From NCBI RefSeq assembly GCF_030704535.1, contig NC_081821.1, positions 7,641,001 to 7,705,000 of the forward strand: a stretch of 64,000 nucleotides of DNA. The letters are read 5' to 3'. Below the pieces are notes generated by a model that saw only the letters and a program-made list of their open reading frames with translations, was not told the DNA's origin and made no database searches. Source of the stretch: Vitis vinifera. Lineage: Eukaryota; Streptophyta; Magnoliopsida; Vitales; Vitaceae. Below, in pieces: positions 10,546 through 21,223 of this stretch. The position numbers were made by a program, and so were the translations under genes. How positions within the stretch are numbered: position 1 is the first letter of the stretch; the number at the start of each line of letters is the position of its first letter.

Positions 10546-12295
10546 ATGGAGGTCCCAAACCGTGAATTTACTGTAAAATTGGATAGTTTTGATATTCCTT
10601 TCGTTGTGTCCTATTTCCTTCACCAGCCAGAGTTGGAGAAAGAACAAGAGCTTGAAGGTCTGCTAAAGGACTTAGCCAACTGCAAGGTGCAACTGGAGGC
10701 AAAGGACTCTGCCCACATGCAAGCCCTTCTTAAGCTGGATCACTATCGGAAAGCAGCAGATGAGCTTTCCACCTTGCTGAAGAGCTCCGAGGTTGAGAGA
10801 GATAAATACATAAATGAATGCATAGAATCTAGAACCCGGATAGATGAACTTGAAACCAAGATGAAGGAGATGGCTGATCAATTGTTGGAAACTGCAAAGG
10901 TTCGAGAGCAGCTTTCACATGTTTTAAGCGAGTTGAAAAGTGCACAAGAAGAGTTACTTCGTGTGGAAACAGAACTTGCTGATGCTAGAGCATCTGAATT
11001 CAAGGCTATGACGCAAGCAGAGCTGATGCAAACTGCTGTCAACATGGAAAGAGGCAAGACAGCTGAGCTTCTAAAGCATGTATCAGAGCTCAATGAAGCT
11101 ATTCTTCATTCAAAGCTGGATGCTATTGAAGCAGAGAAAGAGAACTCTGCAGTTCTATCTGAGAAAAAGGCAGAGTTACAGTTAGTGACAGCAACTTTGG
11201 CTCAAGCACAGGAACAACTAGAAGAGTTGAGGAAACAAACAGAGATAGTGCAGTTTCTGGAAAATGAGCTCCTGGCTAAATCGGTATTTATTGAAACCCT
11301 GCAATTTGAACTTAAAGAAGCCAATGAACTTCACAGTTTATCTGCAAAAGCTGCTTCTGAAGCTATTAACAATTTAAACCAGCTAAAATCAGATTTTGAA
11401 AGGCAGGAAAGAGAGAACTCAGAACAAGCAGTATCCATTAACTCACTGGAAATGGAGCTTAATCAGTTGAAAATAAAGCTTAAGAATGCAAATGGTAGGC
11501 CGTTTAAAGTGTGATGTTGAGATGCTTACAGGGGAATTAGAGAAGACAAAAATTGAGGTGGATGAGATTAGAGGAAGGGAGAATGAAGCTCAAGTTGAAA
11601 TAGCACTTCTGAAATCTGAGCTTCACAAAGGGAGGTCAAGAATTGCAGCAGCAGAGGCAGCTGAAGCAAGGGCTGAGAGTGTTAAGTCCGGGCTATATCT
11701 TGCAGTCCAGCAACTAGCAGTAGAAGCAGGAGAAGCCAAGAAGGAGAGCCAAAGGCTAAAACAAGGAGCGGATGAAGCAAAAGAAATAACTAGAGAGACT
11801 GTCTCTGTCAACCCCCAATTTGAAGTCTCTTCTCAAGATTTAGAACTTTCCCAAAAAGATGAATACAATAAAGAAGCTAAAGCAAGAAAAGATGACCACA
11901 TCACAATTTCAGTGATTGAATATGAATCATTGGTTAGCAAGGCTAAGAAGGCGGATCAAATTCCAGTATTGCTATCTGAAAATTTAAGTCAATCGGCCAC
12001 ATTTGAAAATAGGGATGAGGCGGAAGTTCTGAAGGAGTTGGAATTTGCAATGGTGAGAATTGCTGAGTTTAGGACTCAGGCAGAGCAGGCAGTGAGCAGG
12101 GCTGAGATGGCTGAGAAAGCTAAGGCAGCAATTGAGGAACAACTAAGGCAGCGGCGAGAGCAGAGGCAAAGGAAAAGAGCTGCTTTAGCAGCGCTCCATG
12201 AAGAGTCTGTCCGAAAAGAGAACAATATTCTTAAATTTGAGCAGACTCCTACAACATATCAGCCACTGGGTAAGGTCCTCAACATGAAATTCTAG
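10546..12295 (+). pseudogene. WEB-family (DUF827) coiled-coil protein, 3' part, frameshifted
   Basis: Two overlapping open frames, 10,546-11,514 and 11,486-12,295, encode one continuous coiled coil of roughly 580 residues rich in E, K, L and A. WEB proteins (WEAK CHLOROPLAST MOVEMENT UNDER BLUE LIGHT family) are cytosolic coiled-coil proteins linked to chloroplast photorelocation. Recognised segments are ELETKMKEMADQL, LSHVLSELKSAQEEL, ITISVIEYESLVSKAKKAD and the basic C-terminal RQRKRAALAALHEES. The frame breaks near 11,490-11,510. The first 27 residues may be intron read-through, because TATTTCCTTCACCAG at 10,612-10,626 looks like a splice acceptor just before the recognisable PELEKEQELE start. 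Upstream exons are missing. Lack of other introns would also fit a retrocopy. Which WEB paralogue it derives from is unclear. Confidence 0.7.
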
Positions 12296-12299
12296 TCTA

Positions 12300-14211
12300 C
12301 CTGGAGAATTTCAGATATTTTGTCCTATTTAAGTAATTGTGTATGGCATAAACTACTTCAAGGACTTCCAACTTATTTCTCTTTTAGCTGATTTGGTCCA
12401 AGGCCTATTTAATAGGTAATTATATATTCCTCTCATGTGATTTACAGCATTTTAATAAGGTGCAAACACAAGTGACCAAAGAAAAAAAAAAAAGTAAGAT
12501 AAAAAATCTAGGCATATAGACCTTGGTGTGCTTTTCATGAGGGTTACTAATTCACCTAGAACTTGTCAAATTCCATATATGTTCATGTACCAAAATATTC
12601 ATCCTCCCAATTAGAAGGACAATGGTAGTTCTTGAGGATCTAAGATGCATGTGTATGCTATGCTATGTTTTGTCCCTAAAAATCAGTCCAACAGTACGCA
12701 ACCTTGGAGGATAGTATCTTAAAGCCCTCACTTGTCACTAATCCAAGGTCTTTTAGTCTATGGTCTAAAATCATATTTGAGGAAAGGCTTTTGGTGAGAA
12801 ATTGGTAGTGAGAAGATTGTCATAAGATTCAGCATTTCTTATTCGAAAATGTATGTTATCATTTCAGTGAAAGTTAACTTGGAATCACAACAATGTTTAA
12901 TGTTTTCTACGTGACTTCGGGTATCAATAGGACCCTGATTTCCTGGAATGCTGCCTATGTGCCTTGTCTCAAAATGTCCTAGCTCTTCCAGTAATCTTCA
13001 TCTCTAGGATGGGGACTCACCATCTGGTCCTTTTTAGCATAAGCATCACCAGGGTAGATGGCTGATATGCCAGCCATCTCTCAGTGTCTCCATGAAAGAT
13101 GTTCTTCTCTGGAAATATAAGCTGCCAATACACATAAATTGCAAGAATAAGTGCATAGGTCTCACTTATTTTCTTATAACTTCCACAAGGAATAACAAAG
13201 GAAAACCAAACAACTGTAGGATAACACCAGATCAAGTGATCATACAAACCACTGGCCTTGTTCTCTGCACATGAATCCACAAATTTAATGGCTCATTACT
13301 GCCTAAAGACTTCATGCGATAGTCCACTACTCAATGCCTCAAGCATATGACAAGATCTTCATGCTAGCTGAACTGCTTAAGATATGGAGCAGCAGACTTA
13401 TCTCATGAACCTTTTAGACAGTGGTACCCTGATAAGAGCATATGCTTAGAAGCCTCCCAGCTTCTTTGTAAATCTTAGCATCTGTATTCATGCTGAATTT
13501 TTGGCTAACAGGGATATTTAAGTAGTAGTTTGCGTTTGTTGAGTCTTATAAATTCTTGTGAAATCGTATTTATGCGGAGTTTCCTGTACAAGCTTATTCA
13601 GTATTCTTTTTCTCTTTGAACCTATTTGGTAGGCTGTATTTGGAATGTAATCATGGTTTGAAGTATCGGCCCAAAAGATTGTGTCCAACACGCAAGTCAG
13701 TGACTCACATCTAAGTCAGGACTGGATTGTTACTCATCTGGACAGATATTGGGAACCATGAGTATAATTCAAATACAAAGCCTGTCAAAATGTTTCAAAG
13801 AGAAAGGAATTCTTGACAGGGCTTCATAGGACACTCATCAAAGGCAATAAGATTTTGCAAGAATTTACACGACTCCTCAAGGCAAAGCTAGCCCTCTTTT
13901 CTAAAAATATTCATGTTAGCCAAATGCCTAGCCGGTACCTTTTAAGTTCGGTAGGCCAAATAGTCAGTTAGGCAACAAGTTTGGTAGACCAAAAGGTTAG
14001 GCCAGCCACTCCTCCATGTTAGCCAACAAGTTTGTTAGACCAATAAGTTAGGTCACCCATGGCCACCCACATTGCAGAGATAATGTTTTATCGGAATTTG
14101 GGAAAGAATTTTGAGTCAAATTAGCCGTTTAATCCAACATAACAGAGGTATTAGTATTTTGAAGAATAATTTATCCAGAATAAATTAACCTCTGTTCAAA
14201 TAAATTAAAGG
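12300..14211. other. No gene recognised; 51-base direct repeat
   Basis: Rest of the unit 2-specific block. The first 200 bases may be the 3' untranslated region of the WEB copy. An A-run near 12,481-12,493 could be an old poly-A tail. Later short open frames show no family signature. Two imperfect copies of a CAACAAGTTTGKTAGACCAA-type sequence start at 13,973 and 14,024. Confidence 0.5.
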
Positions 14212-14217
14212 GCTTAT

Positions 14218-14990
14218 CCAGAATAATTTCTAATTTGCTATTAACAATGGAAGAAAAAACTAACTAACATCTATGTATTAAAAATTAAGGATTAATTTAT
14301 TTTTTTTTTAAAACTAAATAATTCTGGAAAAGTTTAAGTCTATGTTAAAGAATTTCATCTAAATATTCTTAAGCTAACTTTTGAATGTTACCGAAAAATG
14401 CATCCTCATCTCCAACATACCATTGGTTAACCCTTTGAGAAGAAGAAACCCTAAGCCTAGCCTTGAAAGCAAACAGCTTTACCACCAGCCTCAAAATTTT
14501 CACACCTGCAAACAATATTTGAATTTAAGAAACGTGAGTTTAGAAATAAAATAGTTCCCACACGCTTCTAGACAAGTTGCAAGTGACCCATATTATAAAT
14601 CCAATCCAACAAGAACATGCAAAGGAGGAGACTGGTTTAACATAAAGATCCCAACAAAAATCATTATGGCACTACGGTTTACTTTCTCTGTCGTCCCCTA
14701 TGTGTTTCACTTTTGAGTTTTCAGGTACCCTGGTTGGTATGGTCATGTTAGTTTAGAGTTCCATCTGCTATAGCAGTAAGGAGATTGAGGAGGACCATAG
14801 CTGAGCACAAAACCTTCTTCCGTAAGTCTTAAGTTTAATTTTGATGGTTGCTCTTAAGAAACCCAGGATAAGTGGGCATGGGTGGAGTTTTCTGAGATCA
14901 TAGAGGAGAGGTGGATAGGGCTTTCTCAAATGTATTGGGGTGTGGTTGGCTAATGAAGCAGAGTTGCTAAATTTCTTAGAAATCTGACAT
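14218..14990. repeat. Dispersed repeat, copy 2 (deleted form)
   Basis: Continues the unit 2 match to 3,661 onwards. Relative to copy 1 it lacks two internal stretches. The first joint carries about 15 bases of unrelated filler (near 14,390-14,402). The open frame on the minus strand here is not conserved in copy 1. Confidence 0.6.
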
Positions 14991-15235
14991 TTGCTTCTCT
15001 GGGTTCTAAAATTTAGTGCAAGGTGATTCAACCATGGTTATCTCTTGGGTTTCTCAGAAAAAGCAAGATCCTTAGGAATGCTACACCTAGTAGCACAAAT
15101 TTTCAATTTATCTTCAAAGTAGTGCTATCCATTTAGATGGATCCCTTGCCTAGACAACTAAACTGTAAACAGGCTAACTAATCAAGGTGCTTCCTTGTGA
15201 GATGCCTTTGTTGGAGAGTCTCCCTAAACTTTGTA
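14990..15235 (+). pseudogene. RNase H (RVT_3-like) remnant, copy 2
   Basis: Same decayed GDSTMVISWVSQKKQDP reading followed by RWIP and an NQGAS-like end, with the same shift as copy 1. Stops show it is not functional. Confidence 0.5.
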
Positions 15236-15469
15236 CTTTGATTTGGTGTTGAACTTTAATTATTTTTAACATTTTTGTTTCACCCTTGAGGTTTGCAGTT
15301 CAACTGTATTTTGTTGATTCAATTAAATTAGATACTCATACATTTTCTTTCTTGGAGGAGAACTCATCCTTTCATGTTCTCTTTCGATCATTAATCAACA
15401 AATTCTTTTGCTTGTAATTGAGAAGACAACAAGTGTTATGAGTTGTCATTGCTCTTCAAATGTAGGTAT

Positions 15470-17736
15470 TTTTTAGTAGGCAAATAATATGATTTTATAA
15501 ACAAATGTCAAAGTGATGGCGCACCATAGTACATAGGATGTATAGAATGAGCGTCAAGAGGCACAAGCAAGAGATAACACAAAAACAACCTATCTCTTAG
15601 CAACAACCCAAACAATCAAAAAAATCATTTAAAGACAAAACCTATATCTATATACCTGTTCACCCACAAAAATTAATATCTAAGAAAACAACTTTTCAAG
15701 GCTTGATCAGATTGCTCCTCATGTTCAAAAGACCTTTTATTCCTTTCTTTCCATATGGTCTAAAAGATGCACACTAGAGCTGCTCTCCAAACCTTCTTGC
15801 GTCTTTTACTCACAAAGGATCCATGCCACCCTAACTAAGTCCCTTTAACCATCACAACTTACACCCAATGAACACCAAAAAAAGTAAAAAGCAAAGCAAT
15901 TGACAAAGGACACTTGTCTTAGCACAATGGAGAGGGATGTGATCAATGGATTCTTCCTCGACTTTACTAAAAAAATATCCATTGACCAAAGGCCACCCTC
16001 TTCTCTTAAGCTGCTCTAAGGTCAACAACTCCCCCCTAACTAACCTCCCAAGTGAAAATTTGACTTTAGAAAACACCCCTGAATTCCAAATTACACTCGT
16101 TGGACAAGAAATTGATTCCTTCGATTCCAAAGCAACTTATAAAGGCTTAACTGAGAACTTATTACTTCTTGAGTCCATCCACACCATCTTGTCCTCCCCC
16201 TCACCATCTATCACCACTCCTTCCAACCTTGAAAATAATTTATCTACATTGTCTAACTCCCAATCATTCAAAAGTTGAGAAAAACAAGGGTAACTCTACT
16301 TACCTATTTGATTTCATCAATCCGTTACCCAAGCCTCTTTTAAATGACTACAACATGTGAAAAATAAACAAATACACACAAAAGTTCATCCCCACACCAT
16401 TTATTCTTCCAAAACTTCACCCTTCTTCCATTACCTACCACAAAGGAAGATCTATTATAAAAGGTGTCCCAATATTTCCCAATAGTCTTCCATAACTTGG
16501 TCTCATACCTGTCTCTCGCACCACAAGACTACTAACCTCCATCTTCCTCATATTTGCCACTAATGACTTGTTTAAAAAATGCTCCTCTTTCCACATTCAC
16601 TTGCACAAAAGCATCTTATTAAGTGAAGAATGACGTCTAATTCCCAACCTCCCACCCTTTTACTCGTCTCCATGCCCATTATCAATCACTTCACAAAAAT
16701 GCAAATTTTTCTCCAACACCCTACCCTCTTAAAGGAAATCCCTTTGAATTTTCTCTAGCCTCAATTTGACTTCCCCTAAAATACTAAACAATGACAAAGT
16801 ATACGAGGAAGGCTAGATAATGTGCTCTTGATCAATGTAAGTCTACCCCCCTTTAGAGATATGAAAAGCCTGTTGCAAAACCTCTCTTCTACTCTATCCC
16901 AGGCTACCACTGATTCTAAAATGAGCACCTAGAGAAAGACCCATGTAAGCGGAGGAAAGCCCTCCTACATTGCACCCTAACTCAAAGGTCAACTTCTCAA
17001 CATGCTACACCCTACCACTTGGAATCAACTCACTCTTATCTTAGTTCACTTTCATTACATAGCTTGAAATGACATCAGCAATTGACTTCAAAGGACCATT
17101 TAATTTTTGGAAGCCTCGCAAAAAATGAGTGTCATTTGCAAACAACTAATGAAACACCTCCTCTCCCTCTCACCCTAACTCCCAAAGGGTACCAATCCTT
17201 AGCCCTCTTGAGAAGGCAACTAAGGACCTCCATTGCAACAACAAATAAATAAGGAGATAGAGGGTTCATTTGCCTCAAACCCCTACAGCTTTGGAAGAAA
17301 CCATAAGGGTACCATTAGCAATCATAAAAAACCTTGCAAAAGATATACACAATTTGATCCACGCTACCCATTTCCAACTAAAATTCATCTTATCAAGAAT
17401 TGATAGCAACAAATTCTAGTTGATGTGGTCATTTCCAATGTCTAACTTACACATGACTCCTTGAGCATAGCTTTTCAACATAAAGTCTACGGTTGAATTT
17501 GCTATTAGCACCAATTTGTCCACCCACTACAAAAACATTTTGTGAATGGGATATCACCTTGCCCACCACCTTTTTTAGTCTCTTTGCTAAAACTTTAGCT
17601 AGAATCTTATACAAACCACTCACCAAACTAATTGACCTAAAGTCTTTCAAATTCTCTGCACACCCCCTTTCTTTGGAATTAACACTAGAAATGTAGCATT
17701 GAGACTTTTCTCAAATCTTCTTCGGTTATGAAACTC
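15470..17736 (-). mobile_element. 5'-truncated LINE with reverse transcriptase remnant
   Basis: Minus-strand non-LTR element. Its 5' end lies near 17,736, where RRRFEKSLNATFLVLIPKKG opens the reverse-transcriptase domain. This continues as DFRSISLVSGLYKILAKVLA (about 17,650-17,590) and SQNVFVVGGQI. The zf-RVT end (LVNGYFFSKVEEESIDHIPL) is at about 16,050-15,900, followed by 3' untranslated-like DNA to about 15,470. Stops and shifts break the frame throughout 16,060-17,450. The 5' truncation fits target-primed reverse transcription. It abuts the TFIIIC90 pseudogene directly. Confidence 0.7.
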
Positions 17737-17739
17737 TTT

Positions 17740-19449
17740 CATCTGGATAAGCCTTTGGTAGTTTGGGATATAGTTGCAGCATTGTTGGCTTTCAAGCAGT
17801 CTGCACCTAACTATGTGGAACTTGTACTGCATAAGTGGCTCTCAGTTTCAAATGTGGAAGCCCATCTGGGCATTTCAACAGGAAAAATTTTGTCTCATGC
17901 CTCCAGAACTTTCTCAAATACTACTACCCAAAAGTTGCACCTTTTCAATATCATCTGTTGACATGCAGTACTATCTGAGCTGAAGGCAGATAAAATTAAC
18001 AGCAAACAGCCTAATCTAGAAAATTTTGGTGGTGCTGAGGAGGAAAAACTGAAGTTCTGGATGGAGCTACTTCTTTGCAGTGAAAGAGAACTCTGTGAAA
18101 GGCTTGTGGGCTTTACTTTTTCTACTGTTTTAGGTCTCATGTCCTCTTTGGCTGCAAAAGTTCCTAGAGCTGAGGGCTGGGATCCTGTTGGATGAGCACA
18201 AATGGAGCAGTGGGTTGCACTTAATTATGATCATGTACAGGATCAACTAAAACTCCTTGCATCAGAAGTTAGAAACCTTGATTAGAGGTACTTCTTGTGA
18301 CCCTGTTTTTATTTTGTACTACTTTTTTTTATTTGATCTTGTTCTATGTTATGGAAACCATAGAGATCCTCAATTAGTTTGTTAGGTTTTGGTAGGGAGA
18401 CTGTCTGGATGTTGATAAACGAGTAGCTAATATATACCTTTATGCAAATGGTAGAAAATTAAGGGCAAACGTATGTCATAGGGAGGAGTGATTCTGACCA
18501 TCTCCCTCGTATGTAAAGACATTTGTTGATGAAGATGGAGTTTATCAGCATAAATGATTGTGAAAAAACAGGAAAAAAAAAAAACACCATTTTGTGAATT
18601 ACTAGAGACGATCATCATCTATAACACAACTCAAAAGGCTTCATCCAACTAATTTCCCAGTTGGGTAACAGGCTCCCTTCGGTTTCAGATGCCTGTACCT
18701 AAGGGTCTGACCATAGGCAACCCCCCTTCCAGTGCAACCAATTGTTGATAAGATGAAGCTGTGATGACAGATGAAGTTTTACTATAAAAGCTTATAAGCA
18801 TAAAAATATGGAGAGAGAGAGAGAGAGAGAGAATCTTTTGCATAAGGGAATGAGAATAAGCTCATCTCCAAATGTTAAGGAAAACAAAATGGTTAAATCT
18901 TAAATGTTAAGCTCTTGTAGCAGCTGATGTTCATGTAGTGCCAGGCTCTGTTATAACAAATAAAATGGCTTGCAAAAATTGGAAGTTGTGTGTGTTAGTT
19001 TGTGTATGTACACATGCCTATGTATTTTCAATCACTCTTAATCTTATCTGTGTTTCATTCAACAGGAAGCTGCATTCCGTTTGTGAATATGTAGCAGGGG
19101 AGCAATGTAGCTATTGTTTAGCATCTGTTCCATTTGAATCTCCAGAGATCGCTTTTTGCCAAGGTGCAAAGCGCAGTGGTGGGGTTGGTCAGAGCCATAA
19201 ACTAGCACAATGTGCCATTTGCATGCAGGTCTGCCCTGCTACACCCTTCTGGTTTTGCACATGTTGTCAGAGATATTCTTCAAAACTGGCTCCCCCACAA
19301 TTTTTCTCATGCCCAGATATCCACTGGATTTCAAGTCTTCAACTGAATCCTGCACCTTAAACAATTTCTCTAAACCCTTCTGCCCCTTCTGTGGAATACT
19401 GCTACAAAGATTACAACCGGTATTTCTACTCTTTGCATCACCAGCATAA
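17740..19449 (+). pseudogene. TFIIIC90 (GTF3C4-like) C-terminal end, intron-containing pseudogene
   Basis: TFIIIC is the RNA polymerase III factor that binds internal promoters of tRNA genes; the 90 kDa subunit ends in a zinc-finger region. Exon 17,740-18,287 reads LLAFKQSAPNYVELVLHKWL through WDPVG and MEQWVALNYDHVQDQLKLLA. A GT-AG intron (18,288-19,065) follows, then the exon 19,066-19,449 with the paired cysteines of the zinc finger (EQCSYC, CAICMQVCP, FCTCCQRY, FCPFCG). In-frame stops occur at 17,959 (TGA), 18,193 (TGA) and 18,283 (TAG). A frameshift lies near 19,300 in a T-run. The retained intron means it is a DNA copy and not a processed pseudogene. The N-terminal WD-repeat part is absent. 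Confidence 0.75.
18811..18832. repeat. (GA)n microsatellite
   Basis: About eleven GA repeats inside the intron of the TFIIIC90 pseudogene. Confidence 0.9.
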
Positions 19450-21023
19450 TTTGAACTAAACACCATAGATATTTACTGTTGTATGATTGATAATAAAGGC
19501 TGTTCCAAGTTTTGAGTCCCACTGGAGGGGCAGCTATGATTACTGATTCATGCCCGATTGGTGTTCCAATTGATTCAACTCAATTGATGTGCTTTGATCT
19601 CAATCCTCAGACGGGAGTAATCAACAAAATTTATAAACCTATTTCACCATATACCGGGGTAGCATTTAGCTAGCATAGTATAGTGGCTCTAGGATCGTCC
19701 ACAGAGATGGGTTTTCACTTCGCAATTGATATTAGTTCAAAAACTGAATTGGTGCTTTTTCTTTTCTTTGTTAGCTTTAAAAGAAGACATAAATTTGAAT
19801 GAAAACGGATGGTATTAAGCTAACCTAACATAAAGTAACTAAAATTAACTAGAAATAAATTAGAAAGAAAGGTGTTTCTTGGGATTTTAGGTTACTAGGA
19901 TCAGATGCCAACTACAAAGAGGGAGATTCCGGTCACTTGAATCTTTTCCTCACATTCGGAATTTAACCTATAGTTATTTCCCGAACCGGTGTGATACAGA
20001 TGCTTGCCATTAATGGTTTCAACGTTAAATCTCTCTCACTGATACACCTTGCAATGGCTCGTACCTCTCACCTAGTATTTGCCATTCAAGGTGATCCTTA
20101 CCATCGGATCATCCTTCACAAGCGAACAAGAGATAACAATTAGACCTCCATGGAGCAAGATTGCAAGCAATAAGAATCCATGGAATCCGAAAGCTTACCA
20201 AGTATTGGCTATTCATGGTAATCCTAGTTAACTAAAAATATAAAAACCAAAAACGGATCACACTTTCTCTTCATTAAAAACGGAAACAACAAAATCTCAC
20301 ACTTATGTAGCCGGAACCTTACTTAGCTTCCTTCACCCAAGAAACAAAAATCCTAGCCACTCATCCTCTGAAAAAACATCTCAGAGAATGTTTGGCTAGC
20401 AAGAAAATGAAAATGAAAGAGAAGGAAAAACAGAGCAAGGCTCTGTATATTCTATATATTGATCGATTCTACATACTTATATATCTATATCTTTTACAAT
20501 GATGCAAGGGAATATATATAGAGAAGTTTTTCCAACCTTCCTAGCTAAGAAATCTTATGGTTGGTGGATTACAAGGAGAAGAATGGAAATTTATATAAAA
20601 ATATCTGAAGAAAAGATCTAAAGAGTCGATGCACAAATATCCCAGTTCGCATGTAGATTTCACATGTTGCATGGTGACTTGCAAAAATCTCGCAAGTTGA
20701 TTTCGCAACTTGGAATCCATTTTCGCACGTTGAGCACCAAGTTCGCAAGTTGCAAAATCACTTTCTCAAGTTGGGTTTCTCTGTGACTGTGCGGCTGTAT
20801 TCCATTTCCATTTCGCCAGGTAGGCTTTAATTTCGCACGTTGGAGTTCCAAATTCGCAAGATGCGAATTTGTCCTTCAATTGGATGCAGTTGTCTTGCGA
20901 AGGCCATATCTTCCTCATTTCAGCTCCAATTCGTACACCGTTTGAAGCGTTGGATTCTTGACTTCCTGAGCTTTGAAATGGTATATAGCATGTAAAAAAT
21001 GAACTTCAGGAAGTGCTCCAAAA
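19450..21023. repeat. Non-coding repeat DNA with TTCGCA/TGCGAA words, copy 1
   Basis: No gene seen. A stretch at about 19,660-19,720 (TATAGTGGCTCTAGGATCGT then CCACAGAGATGG) has a diverged counterpart at 50,350-50,395. Both are followed about 650-1,000 bases later by a run of TTCGCA/TGCGAA-like words (20,645-20,875 and 51,255-51,465). This layout suggests two old copies of one element. It may be the non-coding part of an LTR retrotransposon, but no LTR, primer site or protein domain was found. Confidence 0.4.
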
Positions 21024-21223
21024 GTGCGAAAGAAGACTGAAGCTGCTGTCCTCTGTTTTCTTCACTCTGTTTTTCCTCTCTCCGTTGTTCTTTCCTTGCA
21101 TACTTTGAACGACTTTGGCAAAGGGCTATGGAGCTCCAAAGCTTGGTTCTTCATGAATTTGAGCTTCCAAAAGCTTTGCCGTGAACTATATACAGCTCTC
21201 CCTCATTCTTGGATTGCTTTGGT

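Larger units (their letters stand above)
10525..14217. other. 3.68 kb block present only in unit 2, bounded by GCTTAT
   Basis: Unit 1 reads ...TTGCTTAT|TCATAATAATTTC. Unit 2 reads ...TTGCTTAT then 3,681 bases then GCTTAT|CCAGAATAATTTC. The 6-base GCTTAT at 10,525-10,530 and 14,212-14,217 is either a target-site duplication around an insertion or the microhomology used to delete the block from unit 1. No terminal inverted repeats or LTRs were seen at its ends. Confidence 0.65.
6868..16060. repeat. Tandem duplication, unit 2
   Basis: Second copy of the 6.87 kb unit. It differs in three large ways: an extra 3.68 kb block with a WEB-family gene (10,531-14,211), loss of about 690 bases equivalent to 3,825-4,512, and loss of about 440 bases equivalent to roughly 4,755-5,215. 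The inverted copy at 59.8-61.1 kb retains sequence matching both lost segments, so unit 1 is ancestral at those two points. Confidence 0.8.

Noticed and set aside
12481..12493. A-run read as poly-A tail proving a WEB retrocopy
   Set aside because: Short A-runs are frequent in this window, and a probable splice acceptor at the 5' side argues against a simple retrocopy.
13017..13280. Overlapping frames of 60-87 codons on both strands
   Set aside because: No family signature, non-ATG or arbitrary starts, and similar length on both strands.
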